Source: Gammaproteobacteria bacterium HGW-Gammaproteobacteria-2
GTDB lineage: Bacteria; Pseudomonadota; Gammaproteobacteria; Xanthomonadales; Xanthomonadaceae
Direction of reading: 5' to 3'
NCBI GenBank assembly: GCA_002840015.1
Contig: PGZE01000004.1
Location: 30,733-94,732 of the forward strand
DNA length: 64,000 nucleotides
Below the pieces are notes generated by a model, which was given only the letters and a program-made list of their open reading frames with translations, was not told where the DNA came from and made no database searches. The first letter of the stretch is position 1. Each line of letters opens with the position of its first letter. Shown in pieces: positions 1 through 10,210 of the stretch. The translations under genes were made by a program, and so were the position numbers.

Positions 1-31
1 CACGCATTTGTGGAGCTCACCTTGTGAGCGA

Positions 32-100
32 CCGAGTCCCGAGTCCCGACCGAGCGTAGCGAAGGCATAGGCCGCGCAGCGGCCGCTGCTGCGAAGCAGC
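32..100. repeat. Short tandem heptamers and two adjacent hairpins
   Basis: A heptameric CGAGTCC-type repeat (about 33-48) is followed by two back-to-back perfect hairpins: GGCCGC/GCGGCC (70-84) and GCTGCT/AGCAGC (85-100). They lie just past the 3' end of the minus-strand SET gene. They could stop transcription or be a dispersed palindromic repeat. No T-run follows, so a classic intrinsic terminator is not supported. Confidence 0.45.
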
Positions 101-137
101 TGGACCCCGAGTTCCGTCAACGGCAAAACACGCCGAA

Positions 138-629
138 TCAATCGGGTGGCTGGGCTTTCTTGCTACGCTTTGGCTGCAACAGGGTGCCGGTGCATTGTGG
201 CGATCCGCAGCGACACAGCCACAGTTTTTTCAGCCTGGCGGTATGCGGCTCGTGCAGCACGATCCCGTAGTTGTAGGTCAGCTCTTCACCTGCTGCAATG
301 TCGCGAATGGCTTCGATCTGGATCTTGTCCTTGTGGCGCTTGCCATTTTTGTTCTGGTGGACCACGGCCTCGCAGTTGGGCGCGCAACTGTGGTTGATGA
401 AGCGCGCAACATTGCCGTCAACGTTGGCATCGATGACATAGTCCTCGTTCAAAGTGAACAAGAATGTGTGGCCATCTTCGGGCTGCTCGCCGTAAAGCGC
501 ATCAACGTCTTCGTGGCTACGCAGCTTGCCCTTGTAACGCACTATACGCTCGCCAGTGGCGATGGCTTCGGTAGCAAACACGCCGTCGCCATGGATCGCG
601 GATTTTTTTGCAACAATTTTTCTGGCCAT
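138..629 (-). CDS. SET domain-containing protein-lysine methyltransferase
   Basis: A compact protein of 163 residues that is almost entirely one SET domain. It transfers a methyl group from S-adenosylmethionine to lysine in a protein substrate. Visible motifs are GDGVFA (residues 14-19), RFINHSC (76-82) and ELTYNYG (116-122), which build the SAM pocket and catalytic tyrosine site. A post-SET-like zinc cluster CRC....C follows (139-146). The start was taken at MARK rather than a Met five codons upstream, because the domain begins immediately there. The basic tail (KRSKKAQ) could aid nucleic-acid or protein contact. Bacterial proteins of this type are usually annotated only as SET domain proteins and their targets are mostly unknown. 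It stands alone, with its 5' end facing the kelch gene. Confidence 0.88.
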   Translation of the reverse strand: MARKIVAKKSAIHGDGVFATEAIATGERIVRYKGKLRSHEDVDALYGEQPEDGHTFLFTLNEDYVIDANVDGNVARFINHSCAPNCEAVVHQNKNGKRHKDKIQIEAIRDIAAGEELTYNYGIVLHEPHTARLKKLWLCRCGSPQCTGTLLQPKRSKKAQPPD

Positions 630-734
630 CCAAAATGCCTGCAATAATCTAATGTGGCGGTGGCGATAGCAAGGCTGCCGACGAGTAAGTGCAATGACTA
701 TCGCTAGTGTAGTGTTTCAGGCTATATATCGCTC

Positions 735-1811
735 ATGAATACCTCATTTGTTCACCAACTCGCGTTGTCTGTATTACTGTCGATACCGGTGGCTTCATCC
801 GCCATTGATCGTGGCGAGGATGCCATACCACCATTGCCTGCCGCGCTGTCTAACAATGCTGTCGCCGGTATTAGCGTCAACGGGGAATCGCGATTGTATT
901 CATTTCTCGGCTTGGGCGCCGGCAAGCAATGGCATGACATCACCCGTGCGGCTTATGGCTGGCGCGAAGGTAGGGATCACTGGCGCGAGCTGCCGCCGGT
1001 ACCGGTATCCCAGGGTCGGCTGGCCAGTATTGCAGCGGTTGCAGGCGGTAATATCTATTTGTTTGGCGGTTACACGGTGGCCGAGGACGGGCATGAAGTT
1101 TCTACGCCTGAGGTGCTGCGTTTTGACCCGATCAGCGAAACCTGGAGCACTGTACTGGCAATGCCGGTTCCGGTTGATGACAGCGTGGCAGTAGTGCTCG
1201 AAGACCGGTACATCTATCTGGTCAGCGGCTGGCATATGGATCGCAATGTTGCACTGGTGCAGGTCTACGACAGCCTTGAGGACCGTTGGGCGCAGGCAAC
1301 GCCGTTTCCGGGAGAGCCGGTGTTTGGGCATGCCGGCGCGCTATTGGCGCGCAGCATGGTGATATGCGACGGGGTGATATTGACGGTTCGAGACCGCAAG
1401 CGCGACTTCGCCGCCAGCGATGCCTGCTGGCGCGGTGACATCCACGCCGATGATCCGCTGCGCATCGAGTGGCTGCGCATCGCCTCACATCCGGGCCCGC
1501 CGCGTTATCGTATGGGCGCGGCTGCCGCCGTCGAACATGGATTGGTCGTTTTCGCTGGTGGCAGCGAAAACCCCTACAACTACGATGGTATGGGCTACGA
1601 CGGCCAGCCCAGCCTGGGTTCGGCGCGTGTGCAAGGCTACAACCCGGCCCACAACCAATGGCTTGCTTTGCCGCTTTTGCCGATACCGAGCATGGATCAT
1701 CGCGGCATGCCTGTGATTGACGGCAAGTTTTATCTGATCGGCGGCATGCGTGATAACCAGCAAGTTGCCGCCGACGTGATTGTGTATGCGCCAGGCGAAC
1801 TGCCGCAATGA
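735..1811 (+). CDS. Secreted kelch-repeat beta-propeller protein
   Basis: A 358-residue protein with an N-terminal signal peptide (hydrophobic stretch ending near VASSA, residue 23), so exported. The body holds several kelch blades, visible as repeated GG/YxxGG signatures such as NIYLFGGY, YIYLVSGW, GLVVFAGGSEN and FYLIGGMRD. These are diagnostic of a galactose-oxidase/NanM-type propeller. NanM relatives are periplasmic sialic-acid mutarotases, but nothing nearby handles sialic acid, so the ligand is unknown. The stop codon overlaps the start of the next gene (ATGA), so the two are probably translated together. Confidence 0.82.
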   Translation: MNTSFVHQLALSVLLSIPVASSAIDRGEDAIPPLPAALSNNAVAGISVNGESRLYSFLGLGAGKQWHDITRAAYGWREGRDHWRELPPVPVSQGRLASIAAVAGGNIYLFGGYTVAEDGHEVSTPEVLRFDPISETWSTVLAMPVPVDDSVAVVLEDRYIYLVSGWHMDRNVALVQVYDSLEDRWAQATPFPGEPVFGHAGALLARSMVICDGVILTVRDRKRDFAASDACWRGDIHADDPLRIEWLRIASHPGPPRYRMGAAAAVEHGLVVFAGGSENPYNYDGMGYDGQPSLGSARVQGYNPAHNQWLALPLLPIPSMDHRGMPVIDGKFYLIGGMRDNQQVAADVIVYAPGELPQ

Positions 1812-2842
1812 GCGCAATCGACAGTTGGCGCGAAGAACGGCAATCGGCCTGGTTATATCGGCAACTGGCGCAGACCGAGCGCGATGCGACCGTGGCGCGG
1901 CTGTTTGTCGATCTGGCCGCAGCTGCCGAGCAACAGGCATTGCACTGGGAAGGCTTGCTGGCCACCGATGGCCATGCCTTGCCGGCGTTTCATCCCGGTT
2001 GGCGGGCACGTCTGGGCGCACAGCTGGCGACGATTTTTGGTGGCAGGCGGATCAAACCGCTACTTGCCGCACTGAAGGTTCGCGGTTTGTCGATTTATTC
2101 TGCGCCTGTGCCAGGCGGCCACGCCATGCCGCAATCACTGGCCGATGTCGGGCGCGGCCATCGTGCGGTCGGAGGCGGTAATGTGCGCGCCGCCATCTTC
2201 GGCATCAACGATGGTCTGGTTTCAAATGCGAGCCTGGTGCTGGGCATGGTGGGCGCCAATGCCGACACCGGCGTGGTGTTGACCACCGGGATTGCCGGCC
2301 TGTTGGCCGGTGCGTTGTCGATGGCTTCCGGTGAATACGTCTCGGTGCGCTCACAGCGCGAATTGTTCGAACACCAGATTGCGCTGGAGCGCGACGAATT
2401 GGCCGAATATCCAGAAGCAGAGGCCGAAGAATTGGCGCTGATCTATGCAGCACGTGGCTTGACCATGGATGAAGCGCGGGCGCTGGCGACGCGCATGGTC
2501 AGTGATCCGGCCGTGGCGCTGGACGTGCTCAGCCGCGAGGAGTTGGGCCTGAATCCTGACGATCTGGGGTCGCCGATCGGTGCCGCCGGGTTTTCGTTTG
2601 TGGCGTTTACCCTCGGTGCGCTGGTGCCGTTGCTGCCGTTCTTCTTCGGTGCCGTGCTGCCCACTGCGGCACTGTTTGGCTCGCTGCTGGCCGCCGCCGG
2701 GCTGTTTGCCACCGGTGCGGCGATGAGCCTGTTCACCGGCCGCAATGCGGCTCTTGGTGGCCTGCGCATGCTCGTCATTGGCGGCGGTGCTGGTGCCCTG
2801 ACGTACGCCATCGGGCATCTTGTCGGCGGCGGTATCGGCTGA
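1808..2842 (+). CDS. VIT1/CCC1-family metal transporter with ferritin-like N-terminus
   Basis: A 344-residue protein in two parts. The first ~100 residues resemble a small ferritin-like/rubrerythrin helical domain, with acidic and histidine positions in ERDATVARLFVDLAAAAEQQALHWE. From about residue 125 there is a VIT1/CCC1 membrane domain: GINDGLVSNASLVLG, then AGALSMASGEYVSVRSQ with the conserved metal-site glutamate, then a charged EEA-rich cytoplasmic segment and three C-terminal hydrophobic helices. The family exports or stores Fe2+/Mn2+. The fusion resembles bacterial membrane-bound ferritin A (MbfA)-like iron exporters. It overlaps the upstream kelch gene by 4 bases. Confidence 0.85.
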   Translation: MSAIDSWREERQSAWLYRQLAQTERDATVARLFVDLAAAAEQQALHWEGLLATDGHALPAFHPGWRARLGAQLATIFGGRRIKPLLAALKVRGLSIYSAPVPGGHAMPQSLADVGRGHRAVGGGNVRAAIFGINDGLVSNASLVLGMVGANADTGVVLTTGIAGLLAGALSMASGEYVSVRSQRELFEHQIALERDELAEYPEAEAEELALIYAARGLTMDEARALATRMVSDPAVALDVLSREELGLNPDDLGSPIGAAGFSFVAFTLGALVPLLPFFFGAVLPTAALFGSLLAAAGLFATGAAMSLFTGRNAALGGLRMLVIGGGAGALTYAIGHLVGGGIG

Positions 2843-2927
2843 GCCATCGTCAGCAACGCTCGCTGGCAGCCATGGCTCAGTACACTGTGGCTCTCGCAAT
2901 TGATTTTCGCTGAACCCAGGCAACCAC

Positions 2928-5900
2928 GTGACGGCACAAGCCCGCATTGATACTGACAGCCAGGTTGTAGGTAGCGACTCGCTCAGCGGGCTTGTCCTGT
3001 ATCGCGCCAGTCGCCTTGAAGCATTGCTCGACCCCTTGCAATCCTTGCTCGATGCCACCTGGGCCGACAACATACTGCAACCACAAACCGTCATCGCCGC
3101 ACATGCCGGCATGCGGCAATGGCTCAACGCGGCTTTGGCGCAGCGAGTCAACGCTACCGGCATCATTGCCAATCTCGATATCGTACTGTCAAGCACCTGG
3201 ATCGACCGTCTGGCGCATGCTCAATTAGGGCGCAAGGCGGTATCGCTGCCACGTTACCAGCGCCAGCACCTGCGCTGGGCGGTGCATGCAGCGCTGGTTG
3301 ATATCACACAGGTACCGGGGCTTTCCGATCCACGCCTGATTGCTTATCTGGCTGCAAAAGCCGATACGGATGCCGACACAAATACCCATCTGGCGCGGCG
3401 GCGTTTTCAGCTTGCCGATCGTCTGGCGTACCTGTATTCGCAGTATCTGGTGTATCGGCCGGACTGGCTGCACGCCTGGGAACAAGGCCACGATGACTTT
3501 GCCAGCAAACGGGGCAGCGACGCGACGCTGCAAGCGACCGAGCGACACATTCTGGCGCCATTGTGGCGCAAGCTTGCCACACGACTGGGTGAGCATCGTG
3601 GTGATGCCGTAACCGAACTGGCGCGCGTGCTGGGCAAGCAGTCGGGCCCGCTGCCAGTGGTACACCTGTTTGGCATCAGCCATCTGCCGCCAAGTGAGTT
3701 GGCATTGACGCGTGCGTATGCCCGCCGCAGTCTGGTTGCGTTGTACGCGCCCGACCCCTGCCGCGAATACTGGGGTGGCATCAGCGACTCACGCACGCAA
3801 TTGCGGCAATATCAGGCCGACGAAGCGCAGCGTATCGCGGTTGCCGGCGAGAACGATTACTGGGTTGACCAGGGCCACCCATTGTTGGCGCGCTGGGGCC
3901 GCATGGGGCAGCACTTTTTCTGTGCGCTGGCCGACGACGAGGTGCACGAAGACGTCCGCCATCGTGGCGATGAACCGACGCAGCCGGAAAATCGGCTGCA
4001 ACGGGTACAACACAGCATCCGCCAGTTGCAGCCAGCGTTGCTGGCGGTGGACCTCAGCGACACGACGGTTGCGGCGCGTGAGATGACGGATGCCTCGCTG
4101 CGCATCCACACCTGCCACACCCGCCTGCGCGAGCTGGAAGTGTTGCGTGACGCTCTACTCGATGCACTGACGCCACAACCGGGTCGGGCACCAATCACGC
4201 CGGCAGACATGGTGGTGATGGCGCCCGATATCGCCGCTTACGTGCCGCTGATCGCGGCGGTGTTTGGCCCTGCCGGACGCAGTCAAGCGATACTGCCGTA
4301 TCACCTCGCCGATGTGGCAGTGGCACGCAACCACCCATTGTTCTCTGCGTTTCTTGCGCTGTTGGAACTGCCCTCAGCGCGCATCAGCGCACCGGCGGTG
4401 ATGGATTTGTTGGCGATCCCGGAAGTGCAGCGTCGTTTCGCAATCAGTGCCGATGACCTTGACCACTTGTACGAATGGCTGCGCCGTAGCCGCGTCGCTT
4501 GGGGCCTGGATGGCGCTTCACGGGCACGCTTTGGCGTGCCGGCAATCAACGAGCACACCTTTTCCTGGGCAATGGATCGAATGATTGCCGGCTATGTGAT
4601 GGCTGACGGCTCGCACGCCGATGATGATCGCGGCGTACGACTGGCGGATGGTTGCGAGCTGGCGCCATTGAACGGCCTGCATGGCCCAGCCGCTGAAGCA
4701 TTGGGCGCGCTGGATCGAATGCTGCAGGAAATCCAGGCCTGGTGCGATCTGGGCAGCACCTGCCAAACCGCCTCGCAGTGGGCACATGAAATGGACGTGC
4801 GCCTGCATGCCATGTTACGCATCGACGCCAACGACAGCGCCGCTCGCGACGCATGGCAAATACTGTTGGCCAACGTGCAGGCATTGGCCAACGAGCCGCA
4901 GGTGATTGACGAAGACCCCGTGCTGCATTTCAGCGTAGCGCGCGACCTGATTGCCGAGCGATTGCAGGCAGTACCCGAGCAGCAGCGCTTTTTGCTTGGC
5001 GGCATCACGTTCTGCGGCATGGTTCCGCAACGGGCAATTCCATTCAAGCTGATTGCCGTGCTGGGCTTGAACGATGGTGAGTTTCCGCGCAACAGCAGTG
5101 ATGGCGGCCTCGACTTGATGGCGCGTCTACGCCGCGTCGGTGACCGCGACGTGCGCAGCGATGATCGCTATCTTTTTCTTGAAACCCTGATGTCGGCACG
5201 CGAACGCCTGCACTTGAGTTACCTTGGTGAAAACGTAAAGGACGGCAAGACGCTCAACCCGGCTGCACCACTGGCCGAGTTGCTGGCTGAACTTGATCGC
5301 CATGCCATGGTAATTCACGAGGCGGGCGCACGGCCATGGCTGGTACACCATCCGTTGCAACCGTTTGACGCGCGCTATTTCGACGGCAGCGACGCGCGTC
5401 TGTTTTCCTACAACCCGCGCTTTTCCGACATGCACGGTGCTGGCCAGGCCACGATTTTGCCGCCTTTTGTCGATTGTCACGATAGTGCGGTCGCTGCCAT
5501 GCCAGATTCACTACCGCTGGCCGACGTGTTGGCTTACTACAAAGACCCGGCGCGCTATTTGCTGGCGCGAAAACTCACACTGCGGCTGGATGCGCTTGCC
5601 GAAACCGGGCTGCGTGAGGAGGAGCCACTCGGCGACGCGGTGGAGCGGATGGAAAACGTCACCCGACGATTGTTTTTCAACGAGGCATTGCCGCAATGGC
5701 CGCGCGCTGACTGGCAACCCGTGTGCGCGCCACCCTGGTTGCGTCTGAGTGGCCTACTGCCACCGGGCCGCGGTGGCGAACGCGCCTGGCAGCACGAGCG
5801 CGAGGCGGTCAATATGCTGCTCCACGCTTTGCGCCGGGTTCCCGGCTTCACTGGTGATAGCGCAGCAAAGGCCCTGGTTCACGATATCGATGTACGCATC

Positions 5901-6590
5901 GCGCGCAACACACAACAATCCTGTCGCGTGGTCGGCCGGATTACGCAATTGTTTGCATTCCACCATAACGACTGTAGCGGCATGTACCTGCTGCGCGCCT
6001 ATCCACCGTCGGGCAGCGAACTCAAGCGCGAGTCCGACCTGAACTTTCGCGAGCGGGTTTCGATTTTTCTCGAATGGGCACTGCTGCGCCTGAGCCTGGC
6101 CCGTAGCGAATTGCCGCTATCTGCGCTGCGCCCGGTACTGCTGGTCAAGGATGAAGATCCACCGTGGCAGCGCGCCATTCAGCGCTGGGACGACACCCTG
6201 CTGCTTGCCGATGCAAGCAGGCAAGCAGCGCTGCTCAACGATCTGCAATCGCGTGTCTGGCAACTACTGCACTGGTGGCACGAAGCGCAGTTCCGCGTGC
6301 AGTGGTATTTCCCGGCAACCAGCTGGCAGGCCGCGCAATTACCCACGGCCGAAAGCGAAAGTGCTTGGTCGCATACGTTGCAAGCACACGAAACGGCTGC
6401 ACTGCGCAAGGTGTGGTTCGACCCCTGGCGCAGCAGCGGCGAACGCGAATACAGCCCCGGTTACAACCGGATGTTTGCTGGCGAGCGGCGCTTCACCAAC
6501 GACGAGCCCGAACTGCAAGCATTGCTGGATTTTGCCGCTGCACTCAACACGTGCATCACCCTACCTGCTACCGAAGCGGTGCCACTATGA
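2928..6590 (+). CDS. recC: Exodeoxyribonuclease V subunit gamma RecC
   Basis: Large subunit (1220 residues, close to the usual ~1120-1150) of the RecBCD helicase-nuclease. RecBCD processes double-strand breaks and hands ends to RecA; RecC recognises Chi and splits the strands. The family signature is seen at the N-terminus (GLVLYRASRLEALL, where RecC proteins normally begin) and in conserved blocks such as LFGISHLPPSEL, ITFCGMVPQRAIPFK, LGLNDGEFPR and DDRYLFLETLMSAR. The start shown is a GTG. About 20 residues precede the usual RecC start, so a slightly later start is possible. It overlaps recB by 4 bases, the first link of a recC-recB-recD operon. Confidence 0.96.
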   Translation: MTAQARIDTDSQVVGSDSLSGLVLYRASRLEALLDPLQSLLDATWADNILQPQTVIAAHAGMRQWLNAALAQRVNATGIIANLDIVLSSTWIDRLAHAQLGRKAVSLPRYQRQHLRWAVHAALVDITQVPGLSDPRLIAYLAAKADTDADTNTHLARRRFQLADRLAYLYSQYLVYRPDWLHAWEQGHDDFASKRGSDATLQATERHILAPLWRKLATRLGEHRGDAVTELARVLGKQSGPLPVVHLFGISHLPPSELALTRAYARRSLVALYAPDPCREYWGGISDSRTQLRQYQADEAQRIAVAGENDYWVDQGHPLLARWGRMGQHFFCALADDEVHEDVRHRGDEPTQPENRLQRVQHSIRQLQPALLAVDLSDTTVAAREMTDASLRIHTCHTRLRELEVLRDALLDALTPQPGRAPITPADMVVMAPDIAAYVPLIAAVFGPAGRSQAILPYHLADVAVARNHPLFSAFLALLELPSARISAPAVMDLLAIPEVQRRFAISADDLDHLYEWLRRSRVAWGLDGASRARFGVPAINEHTFSWAMDRMIAGYVMADGSHADDDRGVRLADGCELAPLNGLHGPAAEALGALDRMLQEIQAWCDLGSTCQTASQWAHEMDVRLHAMLRIDANDSAARDAWQILLANVQALANEPQVIDEDPVLHFSVARDLIAERLQAVPEQQRFLLGGITFCGMVPQRAIPFKLIAVLGLNDGEFPRNSSDGGLDLMARLRRVGDRDVRSDDRYLFLETLMSARERLHLSYLGENVKDGKTLNPAAPLAELLAELDRHAMVIHEAGARPWLVHHPLQPFDARYFDGSDARLFSYNPRFSDMHGAGQATILPPFVDCHDSAVAAMPDSLPLADVLAYYKDPARYLLARKLTLRLDALAETGLREEEPLGDAVERMENVTRRLFFNEALPQWPRADWQPVCAPPWLRLSGLLPPGRGGERAWQHEREAVNMLLHALRRVPGFTGDSAAKALVHDIDVRIARNTQQSCRVVGRITQLFAFHHNDCSGMYLLRAYPPSGSELKRESDLNFRERVSIFLEWALLRLSLARSELPLSALRPVLLVKDEDPPWQRAIQRWDDTLLLADASRQAALLNDLQSRVWQLLHWWHEAQFRVQWYFPATSWQAAQLPTAESESAWSHTLQAHETAALRKVWFDPWRSSGEREYSPGYNRMFAGERRFTNDEPELQALLDFAAALNTCITLPATEAVPL

Positions 6591-9500
6591 ATGCGCCTAT
6601 CGATTGGCGCAGCTTGCCTTTGCGTGAGGGCGGACGCAGCCTGATCGAAGCCAGTGCCGGTACCGGCAAAACCTGGACGATCTCGGTACTGTATCTGCGT
6701 TTGATCCTTGAGTTTGCGTTGTCGCCCCAGCAGATCGTGGTGACCACGTTTACCACTGCCGCCGCACAGGAATTACGCGATCGTCTGCGCGCGCGGCTGC
6801 TCTGGGCGGAATCGCAAGCCAGTACCCAGCAGCCCGGTGATGAGGATGTGCAAGCTGTGGATGCGCATTGGCTGCATGCACGTTGGCGGCATGACGCAAA
6901 ACGCCACGAGCAGGATCTGGCGCGTATCCGGCTGGCGATTTCCGAGCTGGATATTGCACCGATCAGCACCTTGCACGGGCTGTGTCGCAGCATCGTCGCC
7001 GATCATCCATTTGCCTGTGGCAGCGCATTCAACCGTGGTGATCTGATTGGCAGTGATGCGCTGGTAAACGAGTTGGCTGGTGACTTGATCCGCCACCTGC
7101 AACAGGGAGATGCCGACAGCGAGCTGGTGCGTTTGCAGCAAGCTTATCAACACGAACTCAGCCGCCCCACGCTTACCCGCCAATTGCGTTTATGCCTGAT
7201 GCCGGATGCCATCGTGCCGTGCATCGACATGGCCAAGATCGAGCAGGCGTTGCCCAAGGCATGGGCGAATCGACTGCGTACACTGGTTGCGCGCGATGCG
7301 TTGTTCACCAAAAATTGTGCACTGCGCACGCACTGGTCAGCGTTGGCTGATGTCATCGACGACCCCTTGCAGCCATTGCCAACACGGCATCTGGATCGCG
7401 CCCTGGCCAACGCTGCAAAACTCAACGGCATTGCGGCCAAGGGCAAGTCTGACCCCGAGATATTGGCTGCAGTGACGTTTTCATTATCCTGTGTTTCGAT
7501 ACTGGAACCGCTGCGTGATCGCCCCGCACAGGCGTTCTGGAATGCGGCTGCGCAATGGGCTAGAGCCGAGGCGCGCAGCCGATTGCAAAATCGCAATCAA
7601 CACACCTTCGATGATCTGCTGCTGAGCGTACACGACAGCCTTGACCGCAACCGGCAATCGCGCAATGGGCCGGGTCTGGCGGAGGCCTTGTTTCGCGCCT
7701 GGCCGGTGGCATTGATCGATGAGTTTCAGGATACCGACGGCATCCAGTACGGCATCCTGGATCGGATTTATCGTGACGTGGATGGCGCTGCGCGCGGCCG
7801 GCTGGTGATGATTGGTGATCCCAAGCAAGCGATTTACCGGTTTCGTGGTGGCGACATCCATGCCTATTTGCGCGCGGCGCGCACGGTGGCGCCCGATTCG
7901 CGCATGAGCTTGAACGTCAATCATCGTTCCTCGGCCAATCTGGTCGCTGCCTGCAACGCGTTCTATGCCATGGCTGGTGACGTTCTGGGTAGCGATGATG
8001 ACGAGAAACCCGATGCGCTTGCAATCCGTTATCAACCGGTACTGGCAAGTGATCGACAAAACGCAACGCCGTATTGCGTGAATGGCAAGCCCGTGGCGCG
8101 GCCGTTATGCATGCACTATCTTGGCGATGTGCCGGAAAGCGCTGAGCAACGCAAGGCGCTGGCGCTGCGGGTCTGTGCCAATCAGATTGTGCAGATGCTG
8201 CAATCGGGCGAACACCGCATCGCTGGGCGGGCACTGCAACCCTCTGACATCGCGGTATTGCTGCCCAGCAATCAACAGGTGGAATCGTTACGCGAGCTTT
8301 TGTCTGAACGCGCCGTTCCCTGCATTTCCACCATTCGCAGCAGCGTGTTTACCGGCGACAGCGCGCGTGATCTGCATCTGCTGTTGTACGGCATTGCCCA
8401 TTGCGACGAGAAGGCTGCATTACGCGCCGCTGCGGCGACCCGCTTGTGGGGTTGCAGCCTGGCGCAGATGCGCTCGTGGGCCGATGATCCGGCTCCGGAG
8501 CAGGCTATCGCACAGCAGTTTCACGAGTGGTTGCTGCTCTGGCGGGCAGAAGGTGTTTACGTCGTCATATCGGCGTTGATCGCACAACTGGCGCCACGCG
8601 TTTTGCACACGTCGCGTGGCGAGCGGGTACTGACTGATCTTCGTCATCTGGCGGAACTGCTACAGGCGCAATCCGAGCTGGCTCCTGGCATCGAGGCGTT
8701 GCTTGCCTGGCTGGGCCAGCAGCAGCGTGCCGACGGCGATACCGACGAAGAAGCGGCTGACGCCCAGCAGTTGCGTATCGAATCGGATCAAAGGCGGGTG
8801 CGTTTGCTGAGCCTGCACGCCAGCAAAGGCCTTGAGTTTTCCATCGTGTTTTTGCCGTTGATGTGGGCGCACGGTGAACACCGCGATTCTGGCCTGTCGT
8901 TGCTCAGCGATCCCGATGGCGGCCCGCGGCGCATCGACAGTTCCGAGCAAGGCAAGACGCTGCAAAGCGCCGAGTTGTTTGATGAACGCTTTCGCCTGCT
9001 GTATGTGGCGCTTACCCGCGCCATCCATGCTTGTCACGTGTTCGTGCTGCCACCTGATCGGCTCGCTCAAGCAAATGCAAAGGGCCCGGCTTCCGGCAGT
9101 GCGCGCAGTGCCATCGACGTGATGCTGGCGCGCATGCAACCGCCGCTGGATTCGCCGCAACGAGACGATGCCGCTGATACGATCGAATGGCGCGACGGCT
9201 GGCAACCGCAGTCAACGCACGTTCTGCATGAGCCGAATACCGGCCCCGCGACACGACACTCGGCTCGCGAACTGCCACCGGCCGTGTCGCATTCGTTGTC
9301 GGCGAAACACAGCTTCACCACCTTGAGCCGTGGTGGCGGGCAACGAAGCACCGATGCCGAAACTGCCGCTGCCGATGAAGCGGATGCCCGTGAGCAACTG
9401 CCATTATCGCTACTCAATCATGCACATCCGGAGCAGTCGCTGCCGCATCCCGAGCTGCTCGGATTGGCAGCGATTCGCGGCAAGGCGATCGGCAACGCGA

Positions 9501-10210
9501 TCCACAGCATTTTTGAGCATCGCATCATCGGCGTGCCACTGATTTCGCAAAAGCCGTTGTTGCGTCACTGGCTCACAGCGCATGCAGTAGCGCTCGGTGA
9601 GCTACCTGCGGAAGTGGTTGTTGAACGACTGGCGCGCCGGCTGCAAGCAGCACTCGATGCGCCGCTTGGTGCTGCGCAGGCGCCGCAACTGTGCCTCAGT
9701 GCGCTTGCCGAAAATGCGTTGCGTGCCGAGATGGAGTTCTACTTCCCGTTGGCGAGCGTTTCCATGCACACACTTGCCCGGGTTTGCGCGGCACACGGCG
9801 AAGCTGGGCTGGTCCCTGCCGATGCACGTACGCTGGTTGGCCTGATGAACGGCAAGATTGATCTCATATTCCAGCATCAGGGACGCTATTACCTGCTCGA
9901 CTACAAGGGCAACCTGCTCGGTGAGGACTTGTCGGCCTATCAGGGGGCAGCGCTGCACACCGCAATGGACGCAGCGCATTACCGTTTCCAGGCACTGCTG
10001 TACAGCGTTGCGCTGGATCGCTACCTGCATCAGCGCCTGGGCAATTCGTATCAACGCAGTCAGCACCTGGGAGAGTGCTTTTACCTGTTCGTGCGCGCCG
10101 CTGGCCTTGGCGTGGACAGCGGCATCTGGCGGCACCGCTTTTCTGACGCCTTGCTTGATGCAGTCAATGCGGTGTTTGCCGGCCATGATGCCGATCCGGA
10201 GCTTGTATGA
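6587..10210 (+). CDS. recB: Exodeoxyribonuclease V subunit beta RecB
   Basis: 1207-residue UvrD-type 3'-5' helicase plus nuclease subunit of RecBCD. Walker A is EASAGTGKTWT (residues ~21-31) and Walker B is LIDEFQDTD (~375-383). Helicase motifs GDPKQAIYRFRGGD, LNVNHRSS, LLSLHASKGLEF and LLYVALTRA follow in order. The C-terminal RecB nuclease site is GLMNGKIDLIF...LDYKGN (~1085-1107), with the catalytic Asp-Asp-Lys present. The ATG used overlaps the recC stop (ATGA). The much longer open frame upstream lies inside recC. The intact active sites suggest an active enzyme, which matters here because recF in the same window is broken. Confidence 0.96.
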   Translation: MNAPIDWRSLPLREGGRSLIEASAGTGKTWTISVLYLRLILEFALSPQQIVVTTFTTAAAQELRDRLRARLLWAESQASTQQPGDEDVQAVDAHWLHARWRHDAKRHEQDLARIRLAISELDIAPISTLHGLCRSIVADHPFACGSAFNRGDLIGSDALVNELAGDLIRHLQQGDADSELVRLQQAYQHELSRPTLTRQLRLCLMPDAIVPCIDMAKIEQALPKAWANRLRTLVARDALFTKNCALRTHWSALADVIDDPLQPLPTRHLDRALANAAKLNGIAAKGKSDPEILAAVTFSLSCVSILEPLRDRPAQAFWNAAAQWARAEARSRLQNRNQHTFDDLLLSVHDSLDRNRQSRNGPGLAEALFRAWPVALIDEFQDTDGIQYGILDRIYRDVDGAARGRLVMIGDPKQAIYRFRGGDIHAYLRAARTVAPDSRMSLNVNHRSSANLVAACNAFYAMAGDVLGSDDDEKPDALAIRYQPVLASDRQNATPYCVNGKPVARPLCMHYLGDVPESAEQRKALALRVCANQIVQMLQSGEHRIAGRALQPSDIAVLLPSNQQVESLRELLSERAVPCISTIRSSVFTGDSARDLHLLLYGIAHCDEKAALRAAAATRLWGCSLAQMRSWADDPAPEQAIAQQFHEWLLLWRAEGVYVVISALIAQLAPRVLHTSRGERVLTDLRHLAELLQAQSELAPGIEALLAWLGQQQRADGDTDEEAADAQQLRIESDQRRVRLLSLHASKGLEFSIVFLPLMWAHGEHRDSGLSLLSDPDGGPRRIDSSEQGKTLQSAELFDERFRLLYVALTRAIHACHVFVLPPDRLAQANAKGPASGSARSAIDVMLARMQPPLDSPQRDDAADTIEWRDGWQPQSTHVLHEPNTGPATRHSARELPPAVSHSLSAKHSFTTLSRGGGQRSTDAETAAADEADAREQLPLSLLNHAHPEQSLPHPELLGLAAIRGKAIGNAIHSIFEHRIIGVPLISQKPLLRHWLTAHAVALGELPAEVVVERLARRLQAALDAPLGAAQAPQLCLSALAENALRAEMEFYFPLASVSMHTLARVCAAHGEAGLVPADARTLVGLMNGKIDLIFQHQGRYYLLDYKGNLLGEDLSAYQGAALHTAMDAAHYRFQALLYSVALDRYLHQRLGNSYQRSQHLGECFYLFVRAAGLGVDSGIWRHRFSDALLDAVNAVFAGHDADPELV

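Noticed and set aside
6164..6586. N-terminal extension of RecB of ~140 residues
   Set aside because: The extension lies wholly inside recC in another frame. The ATG overlapping the recC stop gives the normal RecB start and length.
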